Assembly (NCBI GenBank): GCA_002396125.1
Contig: DGWL01000039.1
Span: forward strand, 1-26,408
Length of the DNA: 26,408 nt
Source of the DNA: Porphyromonadaceae bacterium UBA4259
GTDB lineage: Bacteria > Bacteroidota > Bacteroidia > Bacteroidales > Muribaculaceae
Direction of reading: 5' to 3'
Part shown: piece after piece, positions 15,507 through 23,626 of the stretch
Numbering within the stretch: the first letter of the stretch is position 1
Layout of the letters: each line of letters opens with the position of its first letter
The notes under the pieces: model-generated
What the model saw: only the letters and a program-made list of their open reading frames with translations
Database searches by the model: none
What the model was told of the DNA's origin: nothing
Program-made: the position numbers and the translations under genes

Positions 15507-17441
15507 ATGGCTGGCACACCTGGAATGAGAGGACCCGGAATGGGAGGCGGACCCGGACGTAGAGTTCAGGGGACAGTGAAGATGCCGCCCGGCGGAATGA
15601 AAACCGCAGCGCGGCTGCTGAAGATGGTGCTCAGCTCCTACAAGTGGTCGTTGCTAGTGGTGGCCGTGTGCATTTTGGTAACGACCGCCACAACGCTGAC
15701 ATCAACCCTGTTTACCCGCACACTCATTGACGACTACATAGCACCACTAACCACGCAAACCGTTCCCGACTTCTCACCACTGGCACTCACTCTCTTCAAG
15801 CTTGCGGCAGTGCTACTGGTGGGAGTTGCATGCTCCTATCTCAACAGCCGCCTAATGATTTATGTGGGGCAAGGAATGTTGCTCAAGTTGCGCGAAAACC
15901 TCTTTGAACACATGGAGTCGTTACCCATCAAGTTCTTCGACCAGAATTCGCATGGCGATGTGATGAGCGTCTACACCAACGACGTAGACTCGTTAAGACA
16001 AATGGTGGGCAACAGCTTGCCCAATGTGTTCAGTTCGATGGTGACAATTATCGCCACGCTCTCAAGCATGTTTGTTCTCAACTGGCAACTCACGTTGCTC
16101 ACTATCGCCCTCACAGGAGTGATGGTTTTCACCACCAAGTGGCTAGGCGGCCGCTCGGCGACCTACTTCCGCCGCCAGCAGAACGACCTTGGAGCCATCA
16201 ACGGTTTTGTGGAAGAGATGCTTAATGGCCAAAAAGTAATCAAAACATTCTGCCACGAGGATGAAGCAATCGAGCAGTTTGAAATTCTCAACGAGAGTCT
16301 GCGCAGCAGTGCTTATAATGCCAACAAGGTTGCAAATATCGTGATGCCCATCAACGGCAACCTGTCCAACCTCATCTATGTCACCTGCGCCACTGTGGGC
16401 GGCCTGGTTGCTTTGGGACCCGCCGGCGCGCTCACCGTGGGAACGCTGGTATCGTTTCTCACCCTGATAAAGAATTTTACCCAACCCGTGTCGCAAATAA
16501 GCAATCAGGTCAACAGCATTGTGGCATCGCTGGCTGGCGCCGAGCGTGTGTTCAACATTCTCGACCAGGCAAGCGAGGACGACGGCCGCGACACTGTCAA
16601 GCTGGTTAATGCTAAAGAAGATGCCCAAGGCAATCTCATTGAGGTTGACAACGTCACCGGAATATGGGCATGGAAAAAGCCCACTCATGATGGCAAGCAC
16701 GAGTTAATAAGGCAACGAGGTGAGGTTGACTTCAACATGGTTGACTTCAGCTATGTGCCCGAGAAGCAGGTGCTTTTTGACATCGAGCTTGACACCAATG
16801 CCGGCCAAAAGGTAGCACTCGTGGGTGGAACAGGTGCAGGCAAAACAACAATCACCAATCTCATTAATCGCTTCTATGACATTCAAGATGGGAAAATCCT
16901 ATATGACGGCATACCCATCACGCAAATTTGCCGCACACACCTGCGTCGCAGCTTGGGAATGGTGCTGCAAGAAACCCACCTGTTCACGGGCACGGTGATG
17001 GATAATATACGCTACGGAAGGCTTGACGCCACCGATGAGGAGTGCATTGCGGCAGCCAAGCTGGTGCATGCCCACGATTTCATCTCGCGTCTGGCTCAAG
17101 GCTACAACACCATGCTGGGCGCCGATGGCGGCAACCTGAGTCAAGGTGAGCGCCAACTCATTGCAATTGCGCGTGCTGCCGTAGCCAACCCACCGGCACT
17201 AATTCTAGACGAGGCCACCAGCAATATCGACACCCGCACCGAACGACTCATCCAGCAGGGCATGGACTCGCTCATGCAGGGGCGGTCAACCTTTGTCATC
17301 GCACACCGCTTGAGCACAGTGCGCAATGCCGACATCATTGTTGTGATGGAGCACGGGCGCATCATCGAACAAGGCACCCACCACCAGCTCATCGCCAGCA
17401 AGGGAAAATACTACCAGCTCTACACCGGCGATGGAATCTAA
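15507..17441 (+). CDS. ABC-type multidrug/lipid exporter, fused permease and ATPase
   Basis: 644 residues. The half-transporter works as a dimer in the inner membrane. A Gly/Met/Arg/Pro-rich N-terminus (1-30) precedes a six-helix transmembrane domain (about 45-345). The ATPase has Walker A GGTGAGKTT (440-448), signature LSQGERQ (544-550) and Walker B ALILDEATSNID, then the H-loop VIAHRLS. The signature is LSQGERQ rather than LSGGQRQ, a common variant. An inserted stretch of about 40 residues (around 365-405, GIWAWKKPTHDGKHELI) lies between membrane and ATPase domains. Substrate (drug or lipid, MsbA-like) cannot be told from sequence. It converges with the - strand glycosyltransferase gene. 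Confidence 0.9.
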   Translation: MAGTPGMRGPGMGGGPGRRVQGTVKMPPGGMKTAARLLKMVLSSYKWSLLVVAVCILVTTATTLTSTLFTRTLIDDYIAPLTTQTVPDFSPLALTLFKLAAVLLVGVACSYLNSRLMIYVGQGMLLKLRENLFEHMESLPIKFFDQNSHGDVMSVYTNDVDSLRQMVGNSLPNVFSSMVTIIATLSSMFVLNWQLTLLTIALTGVMVFTTKWLGGRSATYFRRQQNDLGAINGFVEEMLNGQKVIKTFCHEDEAIEQFEILNESLRSSAYNANKVANIVMPINGNLSNLIYVTCATVGGLVALGPAGALTVGTLVSFLTLIKNFTQPVSQISNQVNSIVASLAGAERVFNILDQASEDDGRDTVKLVNAKEDAQGNLIEVDNVTGIWAWKKPTHDGKHELIRQRGEVDFNMVDFSYVPEKQVLFDIELDTNAGQKVALVGGTGAGKTTITNLINRFYDIQDGKILYDGIPITQICRTHLRRSLGMVLQETHLFTGTVMDNIRYGRLDATDEECIAAAKLVHAHDFISRLAQGYNTMLGADGGNLSQGERQLIAIARAAVANPPALILDEATSNIDTRTERLIQQGMDSLMQGRSTFVIAHRLSTVRNADIIVVMEHGRIIEQGTHHQLIASKGKYYQLYTGDGI

Positions 17442-17475
17442 TACCGCCAGGCTGGTTTTACAAGTAATCGAATTA

Positions 17476-17492
17476 GAGAAATTCAGTTTCTC
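17476..17492. repeat. Short hairpin between convergent genes
   Basis: A perfect 6-bp stem (17476-17481 with 17487-17492) with a 5-base loop, in the 63 bases between the ABC exporter and glycosyltransferase stops. No T run follows on either strand, so a terminator function is weak. Confidence 0.3.
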
Positions 17493-17504
17493 ACAGAAGA
17501 GAAA

Positions 17505-18254
17505 TTACCGCTTTCGAGTGAAGCGCTGCGGGTTGAAGATGCTGTCCCAGCGCAGTTTCACCACACCAAAGAGAGCCTCGCTAAAGATACCCCCGCTCAT
17601 CTTGCTCGTGCCAAGCACGCGGTTGATGAACACAATGGGCACCTCCTTGATGCGGAACCCCATCTTGTAGGCAGTGAATTTCATCTCAATCTGGAATGCA
17701 TAACCCTTGAATTCTATTGCGTCGAGGTTGATAGCCTCAAGCACCTCGCGCCTGTAGCACACGAAGCCGGCAGTGGTGTCGCGCACGTTCATGCCGGTAA
17801 CCAGGCGCACGTAGGCCGATGCATAGTAGGACATCAGCACGCGGCCCATGGGCCAATTCACCACATTCACGCCACTAATATAACGAGACCCAACGCTAAG
17901 GTCGGCACCCTCGCTGGCACAGGCACGCTGCAAGGGAATCAAGTCCTCGGGGCGATGTGAGAAATCGGCATCCATCTCAATCATGAACTGGTAGCCTTTC
18001 TCAAGAGCCCACTTGAAACCCGCAATGTAGGCGGTGCCAAGACCTAGTTTCCCGGCACGCTTGAGGATGTTGATGCGTCCCGGAATCTCCCCGATGAGGC
18101 GCTCCACGATGGCTGCAGTGCCGTCGGGGCTGTTGTCGTCAATGACAAGAATGTCAAACTTGTGCTGCTCTTCCAGAGCAAGCACAGCCTTGATTATTGC
18201 CTCAATGTTCTCTTTCTCGTTATAGGTGGGAATGATTACTACGCTGTCGCTCAT
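17505..18254 (-). CDS. Polyprenol monophosphomannose synthase-like glycosyltransferase (GT2)
   Basis: 249 residues, a soluble GT-A fold enzyme close to dolichol-phosphate mannose synthase. The expected job is moving a sugar, often mannose from GDP-mannose, to a polyprenyl phosphate at the cytoplasmic face of the membrane. N-terminal IIPTYNEKENI, then DDNSPDGT (39-46) and the DxD metal site Asp95/Asp97 (EMDADFSH). No transmembrane tail is seen, unlike some relatives. The donor and acceptor are unproven. It is transcribed away from pdxA; a palindrome lies in its 5' leader. Confidence 0.88.
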   Translation of the reverse strand: MSDSVVIIPTYNEKENIEAIIKAVLALEEQHKFDILVIDDNSPDGTAAIVERLIGEIPGRINILKRAGKLGLGTAYIAGFKWALEKGYQFMIEMDADFSHRPEDLIPLQRACASEGADLSVGSRYISGVNVVNWPMGRVLMSYYASAYVRLVTGMNVRDTTAGFVCYRREVLEAINLDAIEFKGYAFQIEMKFTAYKMGFRIKEVPIVFINRVLGTSKMSGGIFSEALFGVVKLRWDSIFNPQRFTRKR

Positions 18255-18297
18255 AAGCTTGTCAACCTAATAGTTTTTAAATCTTTACTGCGGCAGT

Positions 18298-18315
18298 TGC
18301 CACCCATGGGTGGCA
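18298..18315. repeat. 18-base perfect palindrome upstream of the glycosyltransferase
   Basis: The 18 bases are their own reverse complement (tgccaccca/tgggtggca). Folded as RNA it gives a 7-bp stem with a CATG loop. It lies about 45 bases before the glycosyltransferase start, inside the leader expected from the -7 box at 18335-18342, so it could be an operator or a leader hairpin. Confidence 0.6.
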
Positions 18316-18334
18316 GCGCCTTCTTTTCAGATTA

Positions 18335-18342
18335 CAAAATTA
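18335..18342 (-). promoter_or_regulatory. Putative -7 box for the glycosyltransferase
   Basis: On the - strand it reads TAATTTTG, an exact TAnnTTTG match, about 80 bases before the start codon. I cannot find a good TTTG box at the expected distance upstream. Confidence 0.45.
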
Positions 18343-18456
18343 GTAATAAAATCATTAACTCAGCATTTTCCAATATTTTTTTTACTGAAAAAATCTTTCA
18401 ATTTCCTAAAACGAGGAATGTTAACAATGCTTTTTTTATAAAATTGCCCCTTCGGT

Positions 18457-18488
18457 TTTGCTCATTTCGCAAAAAGTAACTAACTTAG
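18457..18488 (+). promoter_or_regulatory. Bacteroidetes-type promoter for pdxA
   Basis: TTTG (18457-18460), a 20-base spacer, then TAACTTAG (18481-18488), one mismatch from TAnnTTTG. The pdxA start is about 64 bases downstream. It may also drive the downstream nucleotidyltransferase cluster, since no promoter or terminator is seen between them. Confidence 0.6.
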
Positions 18489-18552
18489 CCGATTATTTCG
18501 GGATTTTGCAACCTACAGACACATCCCGCAACAATTAATCTATTAAAACACA

Positions 18553-19656
18553 ATGAGTAATAACAAGAAAATACGCGTAGGCATTACCCATGGCGACACC
18601 AACGGAGTGGGCTATGAGGTTATCTTAAAATGCTTTGCCAGTAATGACATCTTGGAGCTGTGCACACCCATCGTTTACGGCTCTAGCAAAATATTAAACT
18701 ACCACAAGAAAGCCCTGGGTATCACCACCACACAAATCAATGTGGCACGCGATGTGGCTCACATCCGTGAGGGAGCACTCAACCTGATCGAGGTCATCAA
18801 CGACGAGGTTAAAGTGGAACTGGGCCAGCCCGGAAAGCAGGCCGGAAAGGCGGCATTCGAGGCTCTTGAGGCTGCAGTGAGCGACCTCAAGCGCGGTGAC
18901 ATTGACGTGCTGGTCACAGCACCAATCAACAAGGACAACATCCACAGCGAGGAGTTTAACTTCCCGGGCCACACCGAGTATCTGGAGGCAAGCACCGGCG
19001 ATGGCGAGAAGGCACTGATGATATTGTGCAACGACACCATGCGTGTGGCACTGGTTACCACCCATGTGCCATTGGCCAAGGTGGCACAAGCCATCAACAA
19101 GGAGAACATCATCCAGAAGCTGCACACCTTCAACAAGTCGCTCATGCGTGACTTCGGCATTCAGAATCCCCGCATAGCAGTGCTTTCTCTCAACCCCCAC
19201 AGTGGCGACAACGGACTGCTGGGCAATGAAGAGAAAGACATCATCGCACCTGCCATTCAAGAGGCCAGCGACGACCACATCATGTGCTTTGGCCCTTATG
19301 CTGCCGACGGCTTCTTTGGAAACAACCAGTATCGACGCTTCGACGGTGTTCTGGCCATGTATCACGACCAAGGCCTTGCTCCCTTTAAGACCATAGCTAT
19401 GAACGAGGGAGTGAATGTGACTGCCGGCTTGCCCATCGTGCGCACCAGCCCCGATCACGGCACAGGTTACGACATTGCCGGCAAGGGCGTTGCCAGCGAG
19501 GCATCAATGCGTCACGCCATTTTCACAGCCATTGACATCTATCGCAACCGCCAGCGCTATGACGACATGTATCGCAACCCGCTCAAGAAGCAATACTTCG
19601 ACAAGGGCAAAGACAACGTGGTGCTCGATCTCACCAAGATTGAAGACGAAGACTAG
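18553..19656 (+). CDS. pdxA: 4-hydroxythreonine-4-phosphate dehydrogenase (PdxA)
   Basis: 367 residues, about 35 longer than the E. coli enzyme. PdxA oxidises 4-phosphohydroxy-L-threonine in the DXP-dependent pyridoxal 5'-phosphate pathway, dependent on a divalent metal. The three metal-binding histidine motifs are present: VALVTTHVPL, LNPHSGDNG and MYHDQGLAP. The N-terminal VGITHGDTNGVGYEV strand is typical of the family. Extra length is partly a C-terminal acidic tail. No pdxJ is near. The nucleotidyltransferase begins 55 bases later on the same strand without a clear terminator, so they may share a transcript. Confidence 0.94.
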   Translation: MSNNKKIRVGITHGDTNGVGYEVILKCFASNDILELCTPIVYGSSKILNYHKKALGITTTQINVARDVAHIREGALNLIEVINDEVKVELGQPGKQAGKAAFEALEAAVSDLKRGDIDVLVTAPINKDNIHSEEFNFPGHTEYLEASTGDGEKALMILCNDTMRVALVTTHVPLAKVAQAINKENIIQKLHTFNKSLMRDFGIQNPRIAVLSLNPHSGDNGLLGNEEKDIIAPAIQEASDDHIMCFGPYAADGFFGNNQYRRFDGVLAMYHDQGLAPFKTIAMNEGVNVTAGLPIVRTSPDHGTGYDIAGKGVASEASMRHAIFTAIDIYRNRQRYDDMYRNPLKKQYFDKGKDNVVLDLTKIEDED

Positions 19657-19711
19657 TAACAAGCAAACCGGAATTTCTTGAATGAAATTCACTATTAAAA
19701 AATAACGAAAC

Positions 19712-20413
19712 ATGCATTACGCAATTATAGCAGCAGGCGAAGGCTCAAGACTGGCGCAAGAAGGCGTTGCAAAGCCCAAACCCCTGGTAGAGCTCAACGG
19801 CGAGCCCATGATAATGAGGCTTATCAACATCTTCATGCGCTGCAACGCTCAGAGCATATCAATCATCATCAACGACTTCATGCCCGAGGTTAAGGAGTTC
19901 TTGAACAATATTAAGCTCGACGTGCCTCTCAACATCGTGGTAAAGTCGACACCCAGTTCAATGCACAGTTTTTGGGAACTGAGCAAGGTGATGAAGCCAG
20001 GCAAGTTCTGCCTCACCACTGTCGACACCATCTTCCGCGAGGATGATTTCGCGCGCTACATCGCAGCCTTTGAGGCCAATGACACCCACGATGGCATGTG
20101 GGCCGTGACACCATTCATCGAAGATGAGAAACCACTTTATGTCGATGTGGACAACGACATGAACATCAAGGCCTTCTGCGATAAGCCATTCGACGGCGCC
20201 CGCTACGTTTCGGGGGGAGTCTACGCCATGAGCCACAAAGCTTTTCCCGTGCTCAACAACTGCATTGAGCAAGGCATCTCGCGCATGCGCAACTTCCAGC
20301 GGGCACTCATCGCCGCCGGCATGCACCTAAAGGCCTACAGCATCGACAAGATTATCGACGTTGATCACGCCAGCGACATCGCTGTTGCCAACTCCTTTAT
20401 CAAGGGGGAATAA
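19712..20413 (+). CDS. Sugar-phosphate/phosphocholine-type nucleotidyltransferase (candidate inositol-phosphate cytidylyltransferase)
   Basis: 233 residues with the GT-A nucleotidyltransferase fold. The N-terminal loop IIAAGEGSRLAQEG..KPKPLVEL is the usual nucleotide-binding signature of enzymes that join an NTP to a phosphorylated sugar or alcohol; Asp in TTVDTIF likely helps hold Mg2+. The C-terminus IDVDHASDIAVANSFI is like LicC-type and sugar nucleotidyltransferases. It heads a run of four genes followed by inositol-phosphate synthase. By analogy with archaeal and thermophile inositol-1-phosphate cytidylyltransferases, which work with CDP-alcohol phosphotransferases, it could make CDP-inositol. 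It could equally use another phospho-alcohol or sugar phosphate. The substrate is not shown by sequence. Confidence 0.8.
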   Translation: MHYAIIAAGEGSRLAQEGVAKPKPLVELNGEPMIMRLINIFMRCNAQSISIIINDFMPEVKEFLNNIKLDVPLNIVVKSTPSSMHSFWELSKVMKPGKFCLTTVDTIFREDDFARYIAAFEANDTHDGMWAVTPFIEDEKPLYVDVDNDMNIKAFCDKPFDGARYVSGGVYAMSHKAFPVLNNCIEQGISRMRNFQRALIAAGMHLKAYSIDKIIDVDHASDIAVANSFIKGE

Positions 20414-20470
20414 TTAACATTTAGAGAGACACACATTTTATATATATACATCAATAACACCAATAAAGAA

Positions 20471-21331
20471 ATGGCCGACATTAATATCGCGGGAGTAATG
20501 AGGGCTGGGGCCTACTCTCCCAACCACATAGGAAACGACACCGCCATCTTCAACGCAGTAGCCGAACAGCTGCGCAAGCGTGGCTGCATCGTCAACACCT
20601 ATAGCGAAGAGCAGTTCAACAGCGGCGACATCAAGGAAGATATCATTGTGAACATGTGCCGCGAGCACGAGTCCATCATGAAGCTGCAACACCTTGAGAA
20701 CGAAGGCAAACTGGTGATAAACTCGGGCTTCGGCATCGAGAACTGCACGCGTGAACGCATGACACGCATCCTGCTGGGCAATGGCATCCCCTACCCCGAC
20801 AGCCTTATTGTCAACACCAACGAAGTGGTGAAAGACCGCCTGGAGCAAAGCGGATTCCAGAGTTGCTGGATTAAGCGAGGCGACTTCCACGCCATGCACA
20901 AGGAAGACGTGAGTTACGTGCGTCACAGCGAGGAAGCGCAAGAGGTTCTTCAAGAGTATTTCCTGCGTGGCATTAAGCGTGCCGTGATTAACGTTCACCT
21001 GGTGGGCGACCTCATCAAGTTCTACGGCGTGCGTGGCACCAACTACTTCTTCTGGTTCTACCCCTTCGACGAGGGTCACAGCAAGTATGGCCACGAAGCC
21101 ATCAACGGCAAGTCGCAGGGTTTAAAGTTTGACCTCAAGCACCTCAAGGACATCTGCAACCGTGCTGCCGATGAACTCAACATCGAAATCTACGGCGGCG
21201 ACTGTATAGTGGGTCGCGACGGCGACGTGAAAATCATCGACTTCAACGACTGGCCAAGTTTCGCTCCATGCCGCAACGATGCCGCGCCACACATTGCAAA
21301 GCGCATTATCAACATCATCAAGAATCGTTGA
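20471..21331 (+). CDS. ATP-grasp ligase-like protein of the inositol-lipid cluster
   Basis: 286 residues. Features fit an ATP-grasp fold: an N-terminal Rossmann-like part (IAGVMRAG, about 5-12), a central lysine segment (SCWIKRGD, 131-138) and a C-terminal metal/ATP site (YGGDCIVGRDG, then KIIDFNDWPSF, with Asp257, Asn259 in place of the usual Glu-x-Asn). Such enzymes join a carboxylate to an amine or thiol via an acyl phosphate. Its place between the nucleotidyltransferase and the CDP-alcohol phosphotransferase suggests it modifies the lipid head group or another cluster product, but I know of no established role for an ATP-grasp enzyme in inositol lipid synthesis. An alternative is a RimK- or D-Ala-D-Ala-ligase-like enzyme with an unrelated substrate. 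Confidence 0.7.
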   Translation: MADINIAGVMRAGAYSPNHIGNDTAIFNAVAEQLRKRGCIVNTYSEEQFNSGDIKEDIIVNMCREHESIMKLQHLENEGKLVINSGFGIENCTRERMTRILLGNGIPYPDSLIVNTNEVVKDRLEQSGFQSCWIKRGDFHAMHKEDVSYVRHSEEAQEVLQEYFLRGIKRAVINVHLVGDLIKFYGVRGTNYFFWFYPFDEGHSKYGHEAINGKSQGLKFDLKHLKDICNRAADELNIEIYGGDCIVGRDGDVKIIDFNDWPSFAPCRNDAAPHIAKRIINIIKNR

Positions 21332-21402
21332 TTCAACGCACTAATTCTCAAGGATTAATTTGCAGTAATCACAATAAATCAAGATATAAATCTAACCGCA
21401 TA

Positions 21403-22359
21403 ATGAACTTCAAGGAATTAAAACAACAATACAACCAGTCACTCAAGTCGATGGATACCGAGGAGCACATCGACCTGTGGTTCTACCGCCCACTAGGCTT
21501 TGTGTGGGCCGTGCTCTTCGCCAAGCTAGGCATTAAGCCCAATGCCGTGACCATCGCTTCCATCTTCCTGGGAGTGGCAGGAGGCATTCTGCTCTATTTC
21601 GGAGCACAACCTCTCATCTGGCTCAACTACGTGGGCATTTTCCTCATCATCTGGGCCAACACCTACGACAGCGCCGACGGCCAGCTGGCGCGCATCACCA
21701 AGCAGTATTCACAGATTGGGCGCATCCTCGACGGCGTGAGCGGCGACTTGTGGTTCTTTGCCATCTATTTCGCTCTTGTGTTCCGCGAGTTGCACTTTGG
21801 CGACAACTGGCTTGGCAACTTCTTCGCCTCCCACCAGTGGGTAATCTGGACCATGGCAATCGCGGCAGGCATCAGCCACGCCCTGCAATGCGCCATGGCC
21901 GACTACTACCGCCAGTTCCATCTTTTCTATCTCAAGGGCAAGGACGGCAGCGAGCTGGAAAGCACTGCACAACTTGATGAGCAGGTGAAGCAAGCCACCG
22001 GCTTCAAGCGCATCACCATGTTCTTCTATCGCAACTACACCGCCAATCAGGAACGCCTCACTCCCACCTTACAGAGCCTGCGCCGCGAGTTGAAAAGCCG
22101 TTTTGGCGACGAAGTGGCAACCCAGCAGTTCCGCGACGACTTCCGTCGCCACAGCCTGCCGTTGACGAAGTATACCAACATGCTCACCTTCAACACCCGC
22201 ACCATTGCCATGTTCATCTCGGTAATTATCATGATACCATGGCTCTACTTCGCTTTTGAGCTCATCGTGCTCAACCTCATGCTCATCTACATGATTTTGC
22301 GCCACGAGAGTTTCTGCAAGCACCTCATGCGCGATGTGAATACCGGAAAATACAATTAA
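21403..22359 (+). CDS. CDP-alcohol phosphatidyltransferase (candidate phosphatidylinositol-phosphate synthase)
   Basis: 318 residues, larger than the roughly 180-220 of PgsA-type enzymes. An integral membrane enzyme that displaces CMP from a CDP-linked substrate. Signature: Asp89-xx-Asp92-Gly93-xx-Ala96-Arg97-x8-Gly106-xxx-Asp110. The last Asp is at 115, one place later than the usual D-xxx-D. Hydrophobic segments lie near 30-42, 47-67, 72-86, 115-127, 146-165 and 265-300, with a charged stretch (about 175-260) between. Next to myo-inositol-phosphate synthase, the likely reaction is CDP-diacylglycerol + inositol phosphate to phosphatidylinositol phosphate, as described in Bacteroides thetaiotaomicron; using CDP-inositol is possible instead. 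ATG at 21403 follows a 71-base gap; a frame extended upstream from 21268 overlaps the ATP-grasp gene and is not credible. Confidence 0.85.
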   Translation: MNFKELKQQYNQSLKSMDTEEHIDLWFYRPLGFVWAVLFAKLGIKPNAVTIASIFLGVAGGILLYFGAQPLIWLNYVGIFLIIWANTYDSADGQLARITKQYSQIGRILDGVSGDLWFFAIYFALVFRELHFGDNWLGNFFASHQWVIWTMAIAAGISHALQCAMADYYRQFHLFYLKGKDGSELESTAQLDEQVKQATGFKRITMFFYRNYTANQERLTPTLQSLRRELKSRFGDEVATQQFRDDFRRHSLPLTKYTNMLTFNTRTIAMFISVIIMIPWLYFAFELIVLNLMLIYMILRHESFCKHLMRDVNTGKYN

Positions 22360-22467
22360 TTAGCTCACAAGAAAACGAGCCAACCAGCAAAGCATCACAA
22401 ACGCAATGTCGCTCTGTATTAAAAAAACAATCATTGCCTGGTTTACTCGCTAACCAAAACATTCACT

Positions 22468-23172
22468 ATGATTAAAGGTATTATTTTCGACTACGGCGGC
22501 ACAATCGACAGTCGCGGTGTGCACTGGAGCGAGGTTATCTGGGATGGATACCGCGCCGCAGGAGTGAACGTGAGCAAGGAGCAGTTTCGCGACAGCTACG
22601 TCCATGCCGAGCGTGAACTGGCGCGCGTGCGTCACATCCTCCCCGCCGACAACTTTCACGACCTGCTGCTAAAGAAAATGCGCATTGAGTTGCAAGACCT
22701 TGTGGAAAAAGGTAATTTGCACTGCGACGACATCGAGCCACTGGCACAGCAAGTAGCACAATATTGCTATCAGGAAGCGCGTTCCTCGATTGAGGAAGCG
22801 CGACCGGTGCTTGATCAACTTGCCAAGCACTACCCCATGATGCTCGTGAGCAACTTCTATGGCAACGTTGACAGTGTGTTGCGCGACTTCGACGTGCGCA
22901 AGTATTTCAAGGGGGTTATTGAGAGCGCCGTGGTGGGAGTGCGCAAGCCAAATCCTGTGATTTTCGCCCTCGGAGTCGACGTGCTTGAGTTGCCAGCTAG
23001 CCAAGTGCTCGTTGTGGGCGACAGTCTCAAGAAAGACATTCTCCCCGCCGAGTCGCTAGGCTGCCAAGTGCTGTGGCTTAAAGGCAAAGGCTGGACAGCC
23101 GACGAGGACGCACAAACCCATCCCTGCACAATAAAATCGCTAAACGAGATTCCACAGTTGCTGAAGATATAA
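22468..23172 (+). CDS. HAD-superfamily hydrolase with altered motif I
   Basis: 234 residues. Motif I is DYGGT: nucleophile Asp8 is kept, but the +2 acid/base Asp of the usual DxDGT is Gly10. Motif II Ser128 (LVSN), motif III Lys160 (RKPNP) and motif IV (VGDSLKKD, Asp185 and Asp190) are present. The helical cap lies between about 15 and 110. Most phosphatase HADs need the second Asp, whereas phosphonatase- and dehalogenase-like relatives do not. In the inositol cluster it is the only obvious phosphatase, so it may dephosphorylate an inositol-phosphate lipid or head group, but the loop makes that uncertain. Ends with a terminator. The preceding 108-base gap shows no clear promoter. Confidence 0.82.
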   Translation: MIKGIIFDYGGTIDSRGVHWSEVIWDGYRAAGVNVSKEQFRDSYVHAERELARVRHILPADNFHDLLLKKMRIELQDLVEKGNLHCDDIEPLAQQVAQYCYQEARSSIEEARPVLDQLAKHYPMMLVSNFYGNVDSVLRDFDVRKYFKGVIESAVVGVRKPNPVIFALGVDVLELPASQVLVVGDSLKKDILPAESLGCQVLWLKGKGWTADEDAQTHPCTIKSLNEIPQLLKI

Positions 23173-23209
23173 AGTAGCTTGTTTTCCCACATTAATATAT
23201 AAATAACAA

Positions 23210-23251
23210 ACCACCAGTGTGTACAAAAATGCAACTGGTGGTGTTTTTTTT
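23210..23251 (+). terminator. Rho-independent terminator after the HAD gene
   Basis: A 9-bp stem (23210-23218 with 23234-23242), a 15-base loop and an eight-base T run (23244-23251). It closes the nucleotidyltransferase-to-HAD unit and separates it from the inositol-phosphate synthase. Confidence 0.85.
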
Positions 23252-23626
23252 GGGCGCTGAAATCACCAAAACTCGGCATTTTTCCAAATTTCCACAAAAT
23301 TTGTCCAAAAATCGCACCCACCCATTAAACCAAAGCAACCCTTACCAAGTCATATAAGAAAATTGCAAATTCTACCGTTTTAGACGTCAAAAATGTGGAG
23401 GTAGCATTCGAGTTCATTAACCAAAATTTCTTATTCGTATGTAAAAATTAAGTTAAATTCACCAATTGGGCACTTTGTTGGACATATTTAACTAATAAAG
23501 TTGTTTAAATATTTTTTTGGTTTGGAAAAAGGCAGTACTTTTACAGCGCTTTTTCGCAAAAAGCAAAAAAATAAGCAAAAAAAGAGACTATAAATCAAAC
23601 AGTAAGATAACATTAACTATTTCACT
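23252..23626 (+). promoter_or_regulatory. Long AT-rich upstream region of the inositol-phosphate synthase
   Basis: About 375 bases without a credible gene. It holds a perfect 7-bp inverted repeat (23285-23291 with 23297-23303), an imperfect 16-base dyad centred on GACGTC (23378-23393), and a candidate promoter near 23516-23543: TTTG at 23516-23519, 16 bases, TACTTTTA at 23536-23543 (one mismatch to TAnnTTTG). The leader from there to the ATG is about 80 bases. The dyads are possible operators; no regulator is known from sequence. Confidence 0.5.

Noticed and set aside
18694..19458. A 254-residue - strand open frame inside pdxA
   Set aside because: Antisense to a clear PdxA; its composition is a by-product of codon bias on the other strand.
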